From the NCBI GenBank assembly GCA_030151165.1, contig JASLEM010000183.1:1-5407 (forward strand): a DNA stretch of 5,407 bases. The letters are read 5' to 3'. Positions 1 to 5,407 of the stretch are shown one piece after another. The translations under genes and the position numbers were made by a program. This DNA comes from Burkholderiaceae bacterium (GTDB lineage: Bacteria > Pseudomonadota > Gammaproteobacteria > Burkholderiales > Burkholderiaceae). How positions within the stretch are numbered: the first letter of the stretch is position 1; each line of letters begins with the position of its first letter. Below the pieces are notes generated by a model. It did not search any database, was not told the origin of the DNA, and was given only the letters and a program-made list of their open reading frames with translations.

Positions 1-279
1 CACCGTGATGAGCGTGACGGGTTGCGCGAGCATCGCGTCGAGGTCGAGATCGACGCGCTCGTGCAGCACGCTGAGCTCCATCCGCCAGGGATGGCTCAAC
101 GCTTCCTCGACGACGAAGGCCTCGACCTGCGCGCCGGCGAGATCGCCCTGGGCGTCGAGGCGGTACAGGCGCGTTGCGCCGTCGAGCAGGCCGCCGAGCA
201 CGCTTGCGAGATCGGCAGTCCCATCGCCGCTCGACCGGCTCACCCCCGGCCACGATGCCTCTTCTGTCGATTCCGTCAT
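1..279 (-). CDS. VgrG-like type VI secretion spike protein, N-terminal fragment (runs off left edge)
   Basis: The minus strand is open from an ATG at 279 to the window edge and gives 93 residues. Residues about 36-93 (starting TRLYRLDAQG, then VEAFVVEEALSHPWRMELSV and ending LAQPVTLITV) have the pattern of the first beta-strand domain of VgrG/Rhs-Vgr proteins: an opening strand, an 'E-x-L-S-x-P' segment, then 'D-L-x-x-L-L-G/A-x-P-V-T-L'. VgrG forms the trimeric puncture tip of the type VI secretion system and often carries effectors. Residues 1-35 are a Ser/Gly/Asp-rich leader that many VgrGs lack. The start is supported by a GGGAG 11 nt upstream (291-295), although the frame stays open further upstream. 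The rest of the gene, including the gp27/gp5-like core and any effector extension, lies outside the window. Family assignment is by eye from a short stretch, so an Rhs-type relative or another phage-spike protein is possible. Confidence 0.6.
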   Translation of the reverse strand, partial: MTESTEEASWPGVSRSSGDGTADLASVLGGLLDGATRLYRLDAQGDLAGAQVEAFVVEEALSHPWRMELSVLHERVDLDLDAMLAQPVTLITV

Positions 280-469
280 GGAATTCTTCGCTCCCGAAAA
301 CAGCCCATCGCAGAGGCTCAATGGGAACGCGAAGTTTAGATGTCGACTGCGCCGGAGACTCCCTCCCAATGGGGGTGACGCGGTAACATTTGTTTTCCCT
401 ACCAGTGGCGCGGGGGGCCTGACAGCCGATTGCGTTCGAGTCGTGCACGAGGCACCCGACGGTTTCCAC
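280..469. promoter_or_regulatory. Intergenic spacer upstream of the vgrG-like gene
   Basis: This 190-bp spacer separates the divergent vgrG-like gene from the plus-strand tRNA-like genes. It is less GC-rich than its surroundings, with an AT-rich patch around 386-402 containing a small inverted repeat (AACA-TT-TGTT). A GGGAG at 291-295 on the minus strand can serve as ribosome binding site for the vgrG-like start. The promoter for that gene must lie here or further right. I could not find a convincing -35/-10 pair or a sigma-54 site, and I see no credible coding sequence. Confidence 0.4.
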
Positions 470-545
470 CGCGGTGTGGCCCAGCAGGGAGCGCGGATGC
501 TTCGGGCGCATCAGGTCGCAGGTTCGAGCCCTGCCGCCGAGACCA
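470..545 (+). tRNA. tRNA-Pro(CGG), atypical
   Basis: The 76 nt fold as a complete cloverleaf. The acceptor CGCGGTG/CGCCGAG pairs at six of seven positions including one T-G. T8 is present. The D arm is GCCC-AGCAGGGA-GCGC with A14, G18G19 and A21. The anticodon stem GATGC/GCATC is perfect around the loop TTCGGGC (501-507), with T33, anticodon CGG at 503-505 and G37. The variable loop is 5 nt. The T arm GCAGG/CCTGC encloses TTCGAGC, followed by A73 and an encoded CCA. C1-G72, A73 and G35G36 agree with bacterial proline tRNA identity, and the codon read would be CCG. Defects are a G2-A71 mismatch in the acceptor, a C12-C23 mismatch in the D stem, and C38. It could be a working but diverged copy, or an early pseudogene. 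A second tRNA-like gene follows after 29 nt. Confidence 0.6.
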
Positions 546-574
546 GCATGAGCCGCGCGGCCGTCGCGCGCGCC

Positions 575-657
575 GCGCCCGTAGCTCAGTGGCTCAGTGG
601 CAACAGCACGATTCTCCGCAGGTCGGGCCGGTGGTTCGAATCCACCCGGACGCGCCA
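575..657 (+). pseudogene. tRNA-Arg(CCG)-like gene with D-arm duplication, probable pseudogene
   Basis: This 83-nt tRNA-like sequence has acceptor GCGCCCG/CGGACGC (six of seven pairs, with a C-A mismatch at 578/650). Its T arm is perfect (GGTGG-TTCGAAT-CCACC at 630-646), with discriminator G and an encoded CCA at 655-657. The anticodon stem CGATT/GGTCG (two T-G pairs) encloses CTCCGCA (614-620), which places T33 and anticodon CCG (616-618), reading Arg codon CGG. C35 fits arginine identity. The D arm contains CTCAGTGG twice in tandem (585-592, 593-600), giving a 16-nt loop. Removing one copy leaves a normal 75-nt tRNA with an 8-nt D loop. Position 37 is C, where purines are almost universal, and the D stem has a C-C mismatch. 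Together these suggest it is inactive or inefficient. The 3' end lies 17 bp from the convergent hydrolase stop. A functional unusual tRNA cannot be excluded. Confidence 0.55.
585..600 (+). repeat. Perfect 8-bp tandem duplication (CTCAGTGG x2)
   Basis: CTCAGTGG occurs at 585-592 and again, directly abutting, at 593-600. Period-8 identity extends one base on each side (584-601). The repeat lies exactly over the D stem and D loop of the tRNA-Arg-like gene and accounts for all of its extra length relative to a canonical tRNA, which points to a slippage-type duplication. Confidence 0.9.
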
Positions 658-674
658 GCCCCTCGCGTCCACCG

Positions 675-1667
675 CTACGACTTGAAGAACGCCAGCAGGT
701 CCGGATTGATGATCTCCGGGTTCGTCGTGCACATGCCGTGCGGCAGGCCGTCGTACAGCTTCAGCGTGGCCTTCTTCAACAGCTTGGCCGACAGCACGCC
801 GGCGTCCTGGTACGGCACGATCTGGTCGTCCGTGCCGTGCAGGACGAGCATCGGGATGTCGATCTTCTTCAGGTCCTCGGTGAAGTCGGTCTCCGAGAAC
901 GCCTTGACGCATTCGTAGGCGCCCCAGACCGAGCCGGCCATGCCCTGCTCCCACCAGTGGCGGCGGATGCCTTCGGACACCTTCGCGTCCGGGCGGTTGT
1001 AGCCGTAGAACGGCAGCGTCAGGTCCCAGTAGAACTGCGGACGGTTGCTCGCGACGCCCGCGCGGATGCCGTCGAAGACGTCGATCGGCAGGCCGCCCGG
1101 GTTGGACGCCGACTTGACCATCACCGGCGGCACCGCGCCGATCAGCACGCCCTTGGCCGCGCGCTGGCTGCCGTGCCGGCCCAGGTAGCGCGCGACCTCG
1201 CCGCCGCCGGTCGAATGGCCGACGTGGATCGCGTTGTGGATGTCCAGGTGCGTCATGAGCGCGGCGAGGTCGTCCGAGTAGGTGTCCATTTCGTTGCCCT
1301 TGAACGTCTGGCTCGAGCGCCCGTGTCCGCGGCGGTCGTGGGCGATGACGCGGAAGCCGTGCTGGAGGAAGTACAGCATCTGGTTGTCCCAGTCGTCGGC
1401 GGTCAGCGGCCAGCCGTGCGAGAAGACGATGGGCTGGGCCGACTTGTCGCCCCAATCCTTGTAGAAGATCTCGGCGCCGTCCTTGGTGGTGATCGTGCTC
1501 ATGGCGTGGTGTCCAGTCGGGGTTGAAGAGGTCGGGGCCGCACCGTCGGATGCGGTGGCGGCGAGGGCCGCCGAAGGGAAGGCCAGGGCGGCCGCGCCGC
1601 CCGCGCCGGCGATCAGGAGCTGGCGTCGCGACAGCGAGGCCAGGTCGTGGGCGGTACTCTCGGTCAT
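675..1667 (-). CDS. Tat-exported alpha/beta hydrolase, cofactor-free haloperoxidase/arylesterase family
   Basis: This complete 330-residue serine hydrolase resembles the Pseudomonas fluorescens arylesterase and non-heme (cofactor-free) chloroperoxidase group. That group cleaves aryl/alkyl esters and, in many members, forms peracids from carboxylic acids and peroxide. Residues 1-39 form a Tat signal: SRRQLL at 13-18, a hydrophobic stretch to about 35, and an ALA cleavage motif near 36. The catalytic core starts at about 56. The oxyanion segment is HGWP (84-87), the nucleophile elbow GHSTGG places Ser152, the acid is Asp281 in HGTDDQIVP, and the base is His310 in LPHG. The Asp-to-His spacing of 29 matches the arylesterase family. 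I chose ATG 1667 because a GGAG (1677-1680) lies 9 nt upstream; the upstream TTG at 1676 would touch that site. Met56 coincides with the usual cytosolic start of homologues. It is divergent from the STAND regulator, a probable controller by position. The substrate is unknown. Confidence 0.93.
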   Translation of the reverse strand: MTESTAHDLASLSRRQLLIAGAGGAAALAFPSAALAATASDGAAPTSSTPTGHHAMSTITTKDGAEIFYKDWGDKSAQPIVFSHGWPLTADDWDNQMLYFLQHGFRVIAHDRRGHGRSSQTFKGNEMDTYSDDLAALMTHLDIHNAIHVGHSTGGGEVARYLGRHGSQRAAKGVLIGAVPPVMVKSASNPGGLPIDVFDGIRAGVASNRPQFYWDLTLPFYGYNRPDAKVSEGIRRHWWEQGMAGSVWGAYECVKAFSETDFTEDLKKIDIPMLVLHGTDDQIVPYQDAGVLSAKLLKKATLKLYDGLPHGMCTTNPEIINPDLLAFFKS

Positions 1668-1676
1668 GTGCGGCAA

Positions 1677-1680
1677 CTCC
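1677..1680 (-). promoter_or_regulatory. Ribosome binding site deciding the hydrolase start
   Basis: On the minus strand this reads GGAG, 9 nt before the ATG at 1667. The alternative TTG at 1674-1676 lies directly against it with no spacer and so cannot use it. This fixes the hydrolase start at 1667 rather than 1676. Confidence 0.7.
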
Positions 1681-1682
1681 AG

Positions 1683-1696
1683 TCGTTCGTCGTTCG
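1683..1696 (+). repeat. Perfect 7-bp tandem repeat (TCGTTCG x2), possible operator half-sites
   Basis: TCGTTCG at 1683-1689 is followed directly by TCGTTCG at 1690-1696. It sits 2 nt upstream of the hydrolase ribosome binding site on the hydrolase side of the divergent region. Direct repeats of this kind suit OmpR/PhoB-type winged-helix dimers, although their usual period is 10-11 bp, which makes a 7-bp period only suggestive. It could also be a chance repeat in GC-rich DNA. Confidence 0.5.
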
Positions 1697-1936
1697 ATCG
1701 TCCCGGAAGCCATCGTAGGGAACGTCGCCGCGCCTGGATGCTCTCCGGTTGGAGGCCGGCCGCCCGCCCGTTTGGGAGAGGCGCCCGCGTCCGCGCGGCG
1801 CGCCGCCGGACGGCTGTCGCCAGGCTGTCGACCCTGCCGACGCGCGCCCGGCCCGGAGGTCGCGCTGTTGTAAGCTCCGCCGCGCAGGCCGCCCCGCCTG
1901 CAGTCGTTCCCGCCTCCCACCAACACGAGCCCCGAC

Positions 1937-4849
1937 GTGCGCAACGAGCAGGAATTCCGGTTCGACCAGTTTCGCCTGCTGCGCGCCAGCCGCCTGCTGC
2001 TCGAGAACGACAAGCCGGTGCGCCTCGGCGGCCGCGCGCTCGACCTGCTGACGGCGTTGCTCGAGCGCGCCGGCGACATCGTCAGCAAGGAGGAGCTGAT
2101 CGCCTACGCGTGGCCGGACACCATCGTCGAAGAGACCAGCCTGCGCTTCCACATCTCGTCGCTGCGCAAGACGCTCGGCGACGGCCGCCAGGGCGCACGC
2201 TTCATCGCCAACATCAGCGGCCGCGGCTACTGCTTCGTCGGCGGCGTCGAGCGCGTCCAGCACGGCGCCGGCGCGCATGCGCCCGATCCGGCGCCGCTCG
2301 CGATCCGCCACAACCTGCCGGTGCGGCTCACGCGCATCGTCGGCCGCGACGACCTGGTCGACGCCATCGCGCGCCTGCTGCCCGAGCGCCGCTTCACGAG
2401 CATCGTCGGCCCCGGCGGCATGGGCAAGAGCACGCTGGCGCTGGCCGTCTGCGACGAGGTGCTGGCGTCGTACCCGGACGGCGCCTGGTTCGTCGACCTC
2501 GCGCCGGTCTCCGACGCCCGGCTGGTGCCGGCGGCGCTCGCGGGCGTGCTGGGCGTCGGCGTCGACGAGGTGGAGCCCATGCGCCACCTGTCCGCCTACC
2601 TGCGCGACCGCCGCATGCTGATCCTCGTCGACAACTGCGAGCGCCTGCTCGATGCCGCGGCGGTGCTCGTCGACGGGCTGCTCGCGAGCAGCCGGCACAT
2701 CGACGTGCTCACGACCAGCCGCGAGCCGCTGGGCGCCAAGGGCGAGTGGATCCAGAGCCTGCCGCCGCTGTCGCTGCCGGACGCCTCCGCCGAGTTGACC
2801 GCCGCCCAGGCGATGGCGTTCCCGGCCGTGCAGCTGTTCATGGAGCGCGCCGTCGCGAGCATCGACGGCTTCGAGCTGTCGGACTGGGAGGCGCCGGGCG
2901 TCGTCGAGATCTGCCGCCGCCTCGACGGCATGCCGTTCGCGATCGAGTTGGCCGCGGCGCATGTCGACGTGTTCGGCGTCAGCGGCCTGCTGACGCAGCT
3001 CGACGACCGCTTCCCCGTGCTGCCGAAGAGCCGCCGCGCCGTCCCCGAACGCCACCAGACGCTGCGGACGCTGCTGGACTGGAGCCACGACCTGCTCACG
3101 GAGCCGGAGCGCGAGTTGCTGCGGCGCCTCGCCGTCTTCACGGCCTCGTTCACGGCCGAGGCCGCGCAGGCCGTCGGCACGGGCGACGGCGAGAGCCTGG
3201 CCGACGTGTCGGACCGCATCGTGGCGCTCGCGTCCAAGTCGCTGGTGGTGGTCGTGCCCGGCGCCGACGAGGTGCGCTACCGCCTGCTCGACACGACCCG
3301 CGCCTACGCGTTGGAGCGCCTCGAGCAGGACGCGACCGCCGACGAGGTCCGCCGTCGCCATGCGCGCTACGTGCGCCAGGTGCTCGCGCAGGCGGAGTCC
3401 GACTGGCTCACGATGAGCCGCCCCGACTGGCTCGCGGTCTACGCGATGTACATCGACGACATCCGCGCCGCGCTCGACTGGGCGATCCGCTCGCCGGACG
3501 GGCTCGCGACCAACATCGCGCTGGCGACCGGCGCGAGCGCGCTGGCGCACCACCTGTCGATGCAGTCGGAGTTCATGCGCCGCATCGAGGGCGCGATGGC
3601 GCGCTACCAGGCCGGCAGCCTGCGCGACCCCTTGCTCGAGCTGCACCTGTGTACCTCGCTCGGCGGCATGCTGATCGTGCTGCGCGGCCCGAGCCCCGCG
3701 GTCGAGGCGCTGTTCGCGCGCGCATTGGACATGGCCACCGAGCTCGGCTCGGATCGCCACCGCGAGATCGCCATCAACGGCATGTGCGCGATCGCCTTCA
3801 ACAAGGCGGACTACCCCGCCGCGCTCGCGCACGCCGAGGCGCTGGCACGGCTGGCGTCGCAGGTCGGCGACGCCGCGGCGGCGCAGGCGTCCGACCGGTT
3901 GAAGGCGCAGATCCTGTTGAAGCAGGGCCAGCTGCGGGAATCGAAGCGGCTCGCGGAGCGTGTGCTGCGCCATCCGGCGAACGTCGCTCGCCTGGCCTCG
4001 CCCTACCCGATGGATCGGCGCGTCACGATGCGCATGGTGCTGGCGCAGATCCTGTGGATCGAGGGCACGCCGGAGCAGGCGCTGCGCATCGCGATCGAGG
4101 CCATCGAACTCGCGGAGTCCGAGCCCGCGCACGGCCAGTGCATGACGCTCGCATGGAGCGCGTGCCCGATCGCGCTGTGGATGGGCGACGTCGCGCTCGC
4201 GCGCGGCTTCATCGCGCGGCAGGATCTCATCGCGACGCAGTACAGCTTCGTGTTCCAGAAGGCCTGGGCGGCGGAGTACGGCCGCGCGCTGGCCTTCCTC
4301 GAACGCGGCACGGGCGACCTCGGCGACGTCGACGACGATCGCGACGACCCGCCGGTCGACGCGACGCTGGCACCGGTCTCGGACGTCATGGGCACGATGG
4401 GCGAGCCCTTCCTCACGGACGAGGCCATCGCGCGCGTCGCGTCGGGCCAAGCCGGCTGGTGCGCCGCGGAGATCCTGCGCGCGCAGGGCGACCGGGCGCT
4501 GCGGCGCGAGCACGGCGCGGACGAGGCGCTGGCGCGGTCGTTCTACGAGCAGGCGCTGGACGTCGCGCGACGCCAGGGCGCACTCGCGTGGGAGCTGCGC
4601 GCGACCACCAGCCTCGCCGAACTCGAGCGCCGGCGCGGTCGCCCGCAGGCGGGCCTCGACGCGCTGGCGGCCGTGGTCGGCCAGTTCACGGAAGGCTTCG
4701 GGACGCGCGACCTCCAGCGCGCGAACGCGCTGCTCGGGGATCTCGCGCGCGAGGTCTCGGCGCTCACGCCACCGGCAGCCGCTGCCGCCCCGGCACCGCC
4801 ACCGCCAGCAGCACGAGCCCGGCCAGCAGCGCTGCTGCCACGACGTTGA
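1937..4849 (+). CDS. OmpR-type winged-helix STAND ATPase transcriptional regulator
   Basis: This 970-residue cytosolic regulator has three parts. Residues about 5-102 form an OmpR/PhoB-type winged helix: FRFDQFRLL opening, recognition-helix region [17 protein letters not shown] near 66-82, wing GRGYCFVG at 95-102. Residues about 126-465 form an NB-ARC-like STAND ATPase: LTRIVGRDD lead-in, P-loop GPGGMGKST (158-166, Lys164), Walker B ILVDN (Asp232), sensor TTSREPL (259-265), [11 protein letters not shown] (331-341) and [15 protein letters not shown] (448-462). Residues about 470-935 are Ala/Leu-rich helical repeats, TPR-like, the likely ligand-sensing half, with an acidic loop at 794-808. Such proteins are thought to open on ligand binding and ATP exchange and then bind DNA. 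Start GTG 1937 fits the family N-terminus; its ribosome binding site is weak and an in-frame stop lies at 1871. It is divergent from the hydrolase, its likely target by position. The last 29 codons overlap the MFS gene antisense and look like read-through (Ala/Pro/Arg-rich). Confidence 0.93.
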   Translation: MRNEQEFRFDQFRLLRASRLLLENDKPVRLGGRALDLLTALLERAGDIVSKEELIAYAWPDTIVEETSLRFHISSLRKTLGDGRQGARFIANISGRGYCFVGGVERVQHGAGAHAPDPAPLAIRHNLPVRLTRIVGRDDLVDAIARLLPERRFTSIVGPGGMGKSTLALAVCDEVLASYPDGAWFVDLAPVSDARLVPAALAGVLGVGVDEVEPMRHLSAYLRDRRMLILVDNCERLLDAAAVLVDGLLASSRHIDVLTTSREPLGAKGEWIQSLPPLSLPDASAELTAAQAMAFPAVQLFMERAVASIDGFELSDWEAPGVVEICRRLDGMPFAIELAAAHVDVFGVSGLLTQLDDRFPVLPKSRRAVPERHQTLRTLLDWSHDLLTEPERELLRRLAVFTASFTAEAAQAVGTGDGESLADVSDRIVALASKSLVVVVPGADEVRYRLLDTTRAYALERLEQDATADEVRRRHARYVRQVLAQAESDWLTMSRPDWLAVYAMYIDDIRAALDWAIRSPDGLATNIALATGASALAHHLSMQSEFMRRIEGAMARYQAGSLRDPLLELHLCTSLGGMLIVLRGPSPAVEALFARALDMATELGSDRHREIAINGMCAIAFNKADYPAALAHAEALARLASQVGDAAAAQASDRLKAQILLKQGQLRESKRLAERVLRHPANVARLASPYPMDRRVTMRMVLAQILWIEGTPEQALRIAIEAIELAESEPAHGQCMTLAWSACPIALWMGDVALARGFIARQDLIATQYSFVFQKAWAAEYGRALAFLERGTGDLGDVDDDRDDPPVDATLAPVSDVMGTMGEPFLTDEAIARVASGQAGWCAAEILRAQGDRALRREHGADEALARSFYEQALDVARRQGALAWELRATTSLAELERRRGRPQAGLDALAAVVGQFTEGFGTRDLQRANALLGDLAREVSALTPPAAAAAPAPPPPAARARPAALLPRR

Positions 4850-5407
4850 ACATCGCCGTCGGGCCGAGCGCGTGCAGCAGCGGCAGCAGCGCGAGCGGCG
4901 CGATGGCGCCGCCCAGCCGGTTCGCCGCCCACGCGCCCGAGAACGTGCGGCCGCGCGTCGACGTGGGCAACAGCTCCGCGCAATAGACGTTCAGCAGCGG
5001 CACGTACAGCGCCGTGGCGATCGTGAACACCAGGTTCGACGCGACCAGCCAGTTCGCGGTGTCGCTGGTGGAGAAGACGTAGCCGCTCGCCAGCATCACC
5101 AGCGCGCACAGCGACAACGCGCCGCGTCGCGGGACGCTGTCGACCACGAAGGCCGTCAACAGGGTGCCGATGACCGGACCGAAGGTCGAGAGGCCGACGT
5201 ACAGCAACGCGTCCGACAGCTTGAACCCCTTGGCCATCAACACCGCGCCGGTGAGGATCGGGAAGGCGACCGTCGCCCACGGGCTGACGAAGAACATCGC
5301 GCCGATCACGAGGATGCGCGCGCCGGACGCCGGCGGGCGCGCGCTTCGAACGTTCCGGCGTGCTCGCCGCGCGCACACGCCCGCCGCGCGCGGCGACGAC
5401 GCCGCTC
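4764..5407 (-). CDS. MFS transporter, C-terminal six-helix half (runs off right edge)
   Basis: The minus strand is open from the window edge to TGA at 4764-4766, about 213 residues. A short Arg-rich stretch matches the cytosolic linker between the two MFS halves. Six hydrophobic segments follow, fitting TM7-TM12 (counting from the in-frame GTG at 5378: about 22-48, 57-79, 87-103, 108-137, 145-171, 174-196). DSVPRRGAL between TM8 and TM9 is the repeat of the MFS loop motif (D-x-x-G-R-R), and AELLPTSTRGR...ANRLGGAIAPL near TM10-11 matches the sugar/aromatic-acid type metabolite:H+ symporters. The GTG at 5378 is only an internal codon: the frame stays open upstream and the first six helices must lie outside. 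It acts in the inner membrane as a proton-coupled importer or exporter; the substrate cannot be read from this half. It converges on the regulator gene with an 86-bp 3' overlap. Confidence 0.88.
   Translation of the reverse strand, partial: AASSPRAAGVCARRARRNVRSARPPASGARILVIGAMFFVSPWATVAFPILTGAVLMAKGFKLSDALLYVGLSTFGPVIGTLLTAFVVDSVPRRGALSLCALVMLASGYVFSTSDTANWLVASNLVFTIATALYVPLLNVYCAELLPTSTRGRTFSGAWAANRLGGAIAPLALLPLLHALGPTAMFNVVAAALLAGLVLLAVAVPGRQRLPVA

Larger units (their letters stand above)
1668..1936. promoter_or_regulatory. Divergent intergenic control region, hydrolase / STAND regulator
   Basis: This 269-bp region lies between the minus-strand hydrolase and the plus-strand regulator and must hold the promoters of both. 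No strong sigma-70 pair stands out; reading toward the hydrolase, the best -10-like string is TACGAT around 1704-1709, without a matching -35. OmpR-type winged helices usually bind direct repeats, and a perfect tandem 7-mer (1683-1696) lies close to the hydrolase ribosome binding site. The 9-mer CAGTCGTTC recurs at 1680-1688 and 1901-1909, near each gene start. An in-frame TAA at 1871-1873 limits how far upstream the regulator can begin. The operator role is inference. Confidence 0.45.

Noticed and set aside
430..469. Third tRNA-like T-arm (TTCGAGT flanked by weak pairing) upstream of tRNA-Pro
   Set aside because: The stem has at most four pairs counting wobbles, there is no CCA, and no matching acceptor or anticodon arm lies upstream.
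552..561. Perfect 10-bp palindrome GCCGCGCGGC between the two tRNA-like genes
   Set aside because: It lies in a CG-dinucleotide-rich spacer where such palindromes are expected by chance, with no T tract for a terminator.
5..685. 226-codon plus-strand open frame from the left edge across both tRNA-like genes
   Set aside because: It is antisense to the vgrG-like gene and runs through two tRNA structures. Its Ser/Arg/Pro-rich product has no recognisable motif.
268..1667. Both the vgrG-like protein and the hydrolase begin MTEST
   Set aside because: The codons differ throughout and the similarity stops at residue five, so coincidence is more likely than a duplicated start region.
586..2088. 500-codon minus-strand open frame covering the hydrolase and crossing the tRNA-Arg-like gene
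   Set aside because: It is an out-of-frame shadow of the hydrolase. The real frame has a signal peptide, catalytic triad and ribosome binding site.
1664..4513. 949-codon minus-strand open frame antisense to the regulator
   Set aside because: The composition is Arg/Gln/His/Ala-rich with no domain pattern. The plus-strand frame carries clear winged-helix and P-loop motifs, so this is a shadow.
1483..4986. 1167-codon plus-strand open frame overlapping the hydrolase, control region, regulator and MFS end
   Set aside because: Its product is Arg/Ala/Pro-rich low-complexity sequence without motifs. It arises because GC-rich codons of the regulator leave few stops in the alternative frame.
4543..5376. 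277-codon minus-strand open frame overlapping the MFS gene
   Set aside because: Its product is Arg/Ala-rich without membrane segments. The neighbouring frame gives six clean transmembrane helices.

Overview
This is a GC-rich window with strong G/C bias at third codon positions. The architecture (a type VI secretion VgrG start, a Tat-exported cofactor-free esterase/haloperoxidase, a very long OmpR-type winged-helix/STAND ATPase regulator and an MFS carrier) fits a high-GC proteobacterium. A Burkholderiales-like betaproteobacterium is my best guess, but that is inference from gene content, not a measured assignment.

Layout from left to right. (1) Positions 1-279, minus strand: the first 93 codons of a gene that runs off the left edge, resembling the N-terminus of VgrG-type spike proteins. 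(2) 280-469: a spacer, locally less GC-rich, holding the presumed vgrG-like promoter, with no gene seen. (3) 470-545 and 575-657, plus strand: two compact tRNA-like genes 29 nt apart, both with an encoded CCA. The first folds as a 76-nt tRNA-Pro(CGG) with two stem mismatches. The second folds as a tRNA-Arg(CCG) whose D arm is enlarged by a perfect 8-nt tandem duplication, so it is probably a pseudogene. (4) 675-1667, minus strand: a complete alpha/beta hydrolase of the cofactor-free haloperoxidase/arylesterase family with a Tat signal. (5) 1668-1936: a divergent intergenic region that should carry the control sites for both flanking genes. (6) 1937-4849, plus strand: a 970-residue regulator (winged helix, NB-ARC-like ATPase, helical-repeat sensor half). 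(7) 4764-5407, minus strand: the C-terminal six-helix half of an MFS transporter that continues beyond the right edge and overlaps the regulator tail to tail by 86 bp.

How the genes may work together: the regulator and hydrolase are transcribed divergently from a shared 269-bp region. The simplest model is a local switch in which the STAND regulator senses a ligand or stress through its C-terminal repeats and controls the exported hydrolase, with the convergent MFS carrier possibly moving a related small molecule. This is inference from arrangement only. The most concrete sequence-level oddities are the D-arm duplication in the tRNA-Arg-like gene, the Tat leader joined in frame to a family-typical cytosolic start in the hydrolase, and the antisense overlap at the regulator/MFS 3' ends. 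I did not find a clear new multi-gene system.
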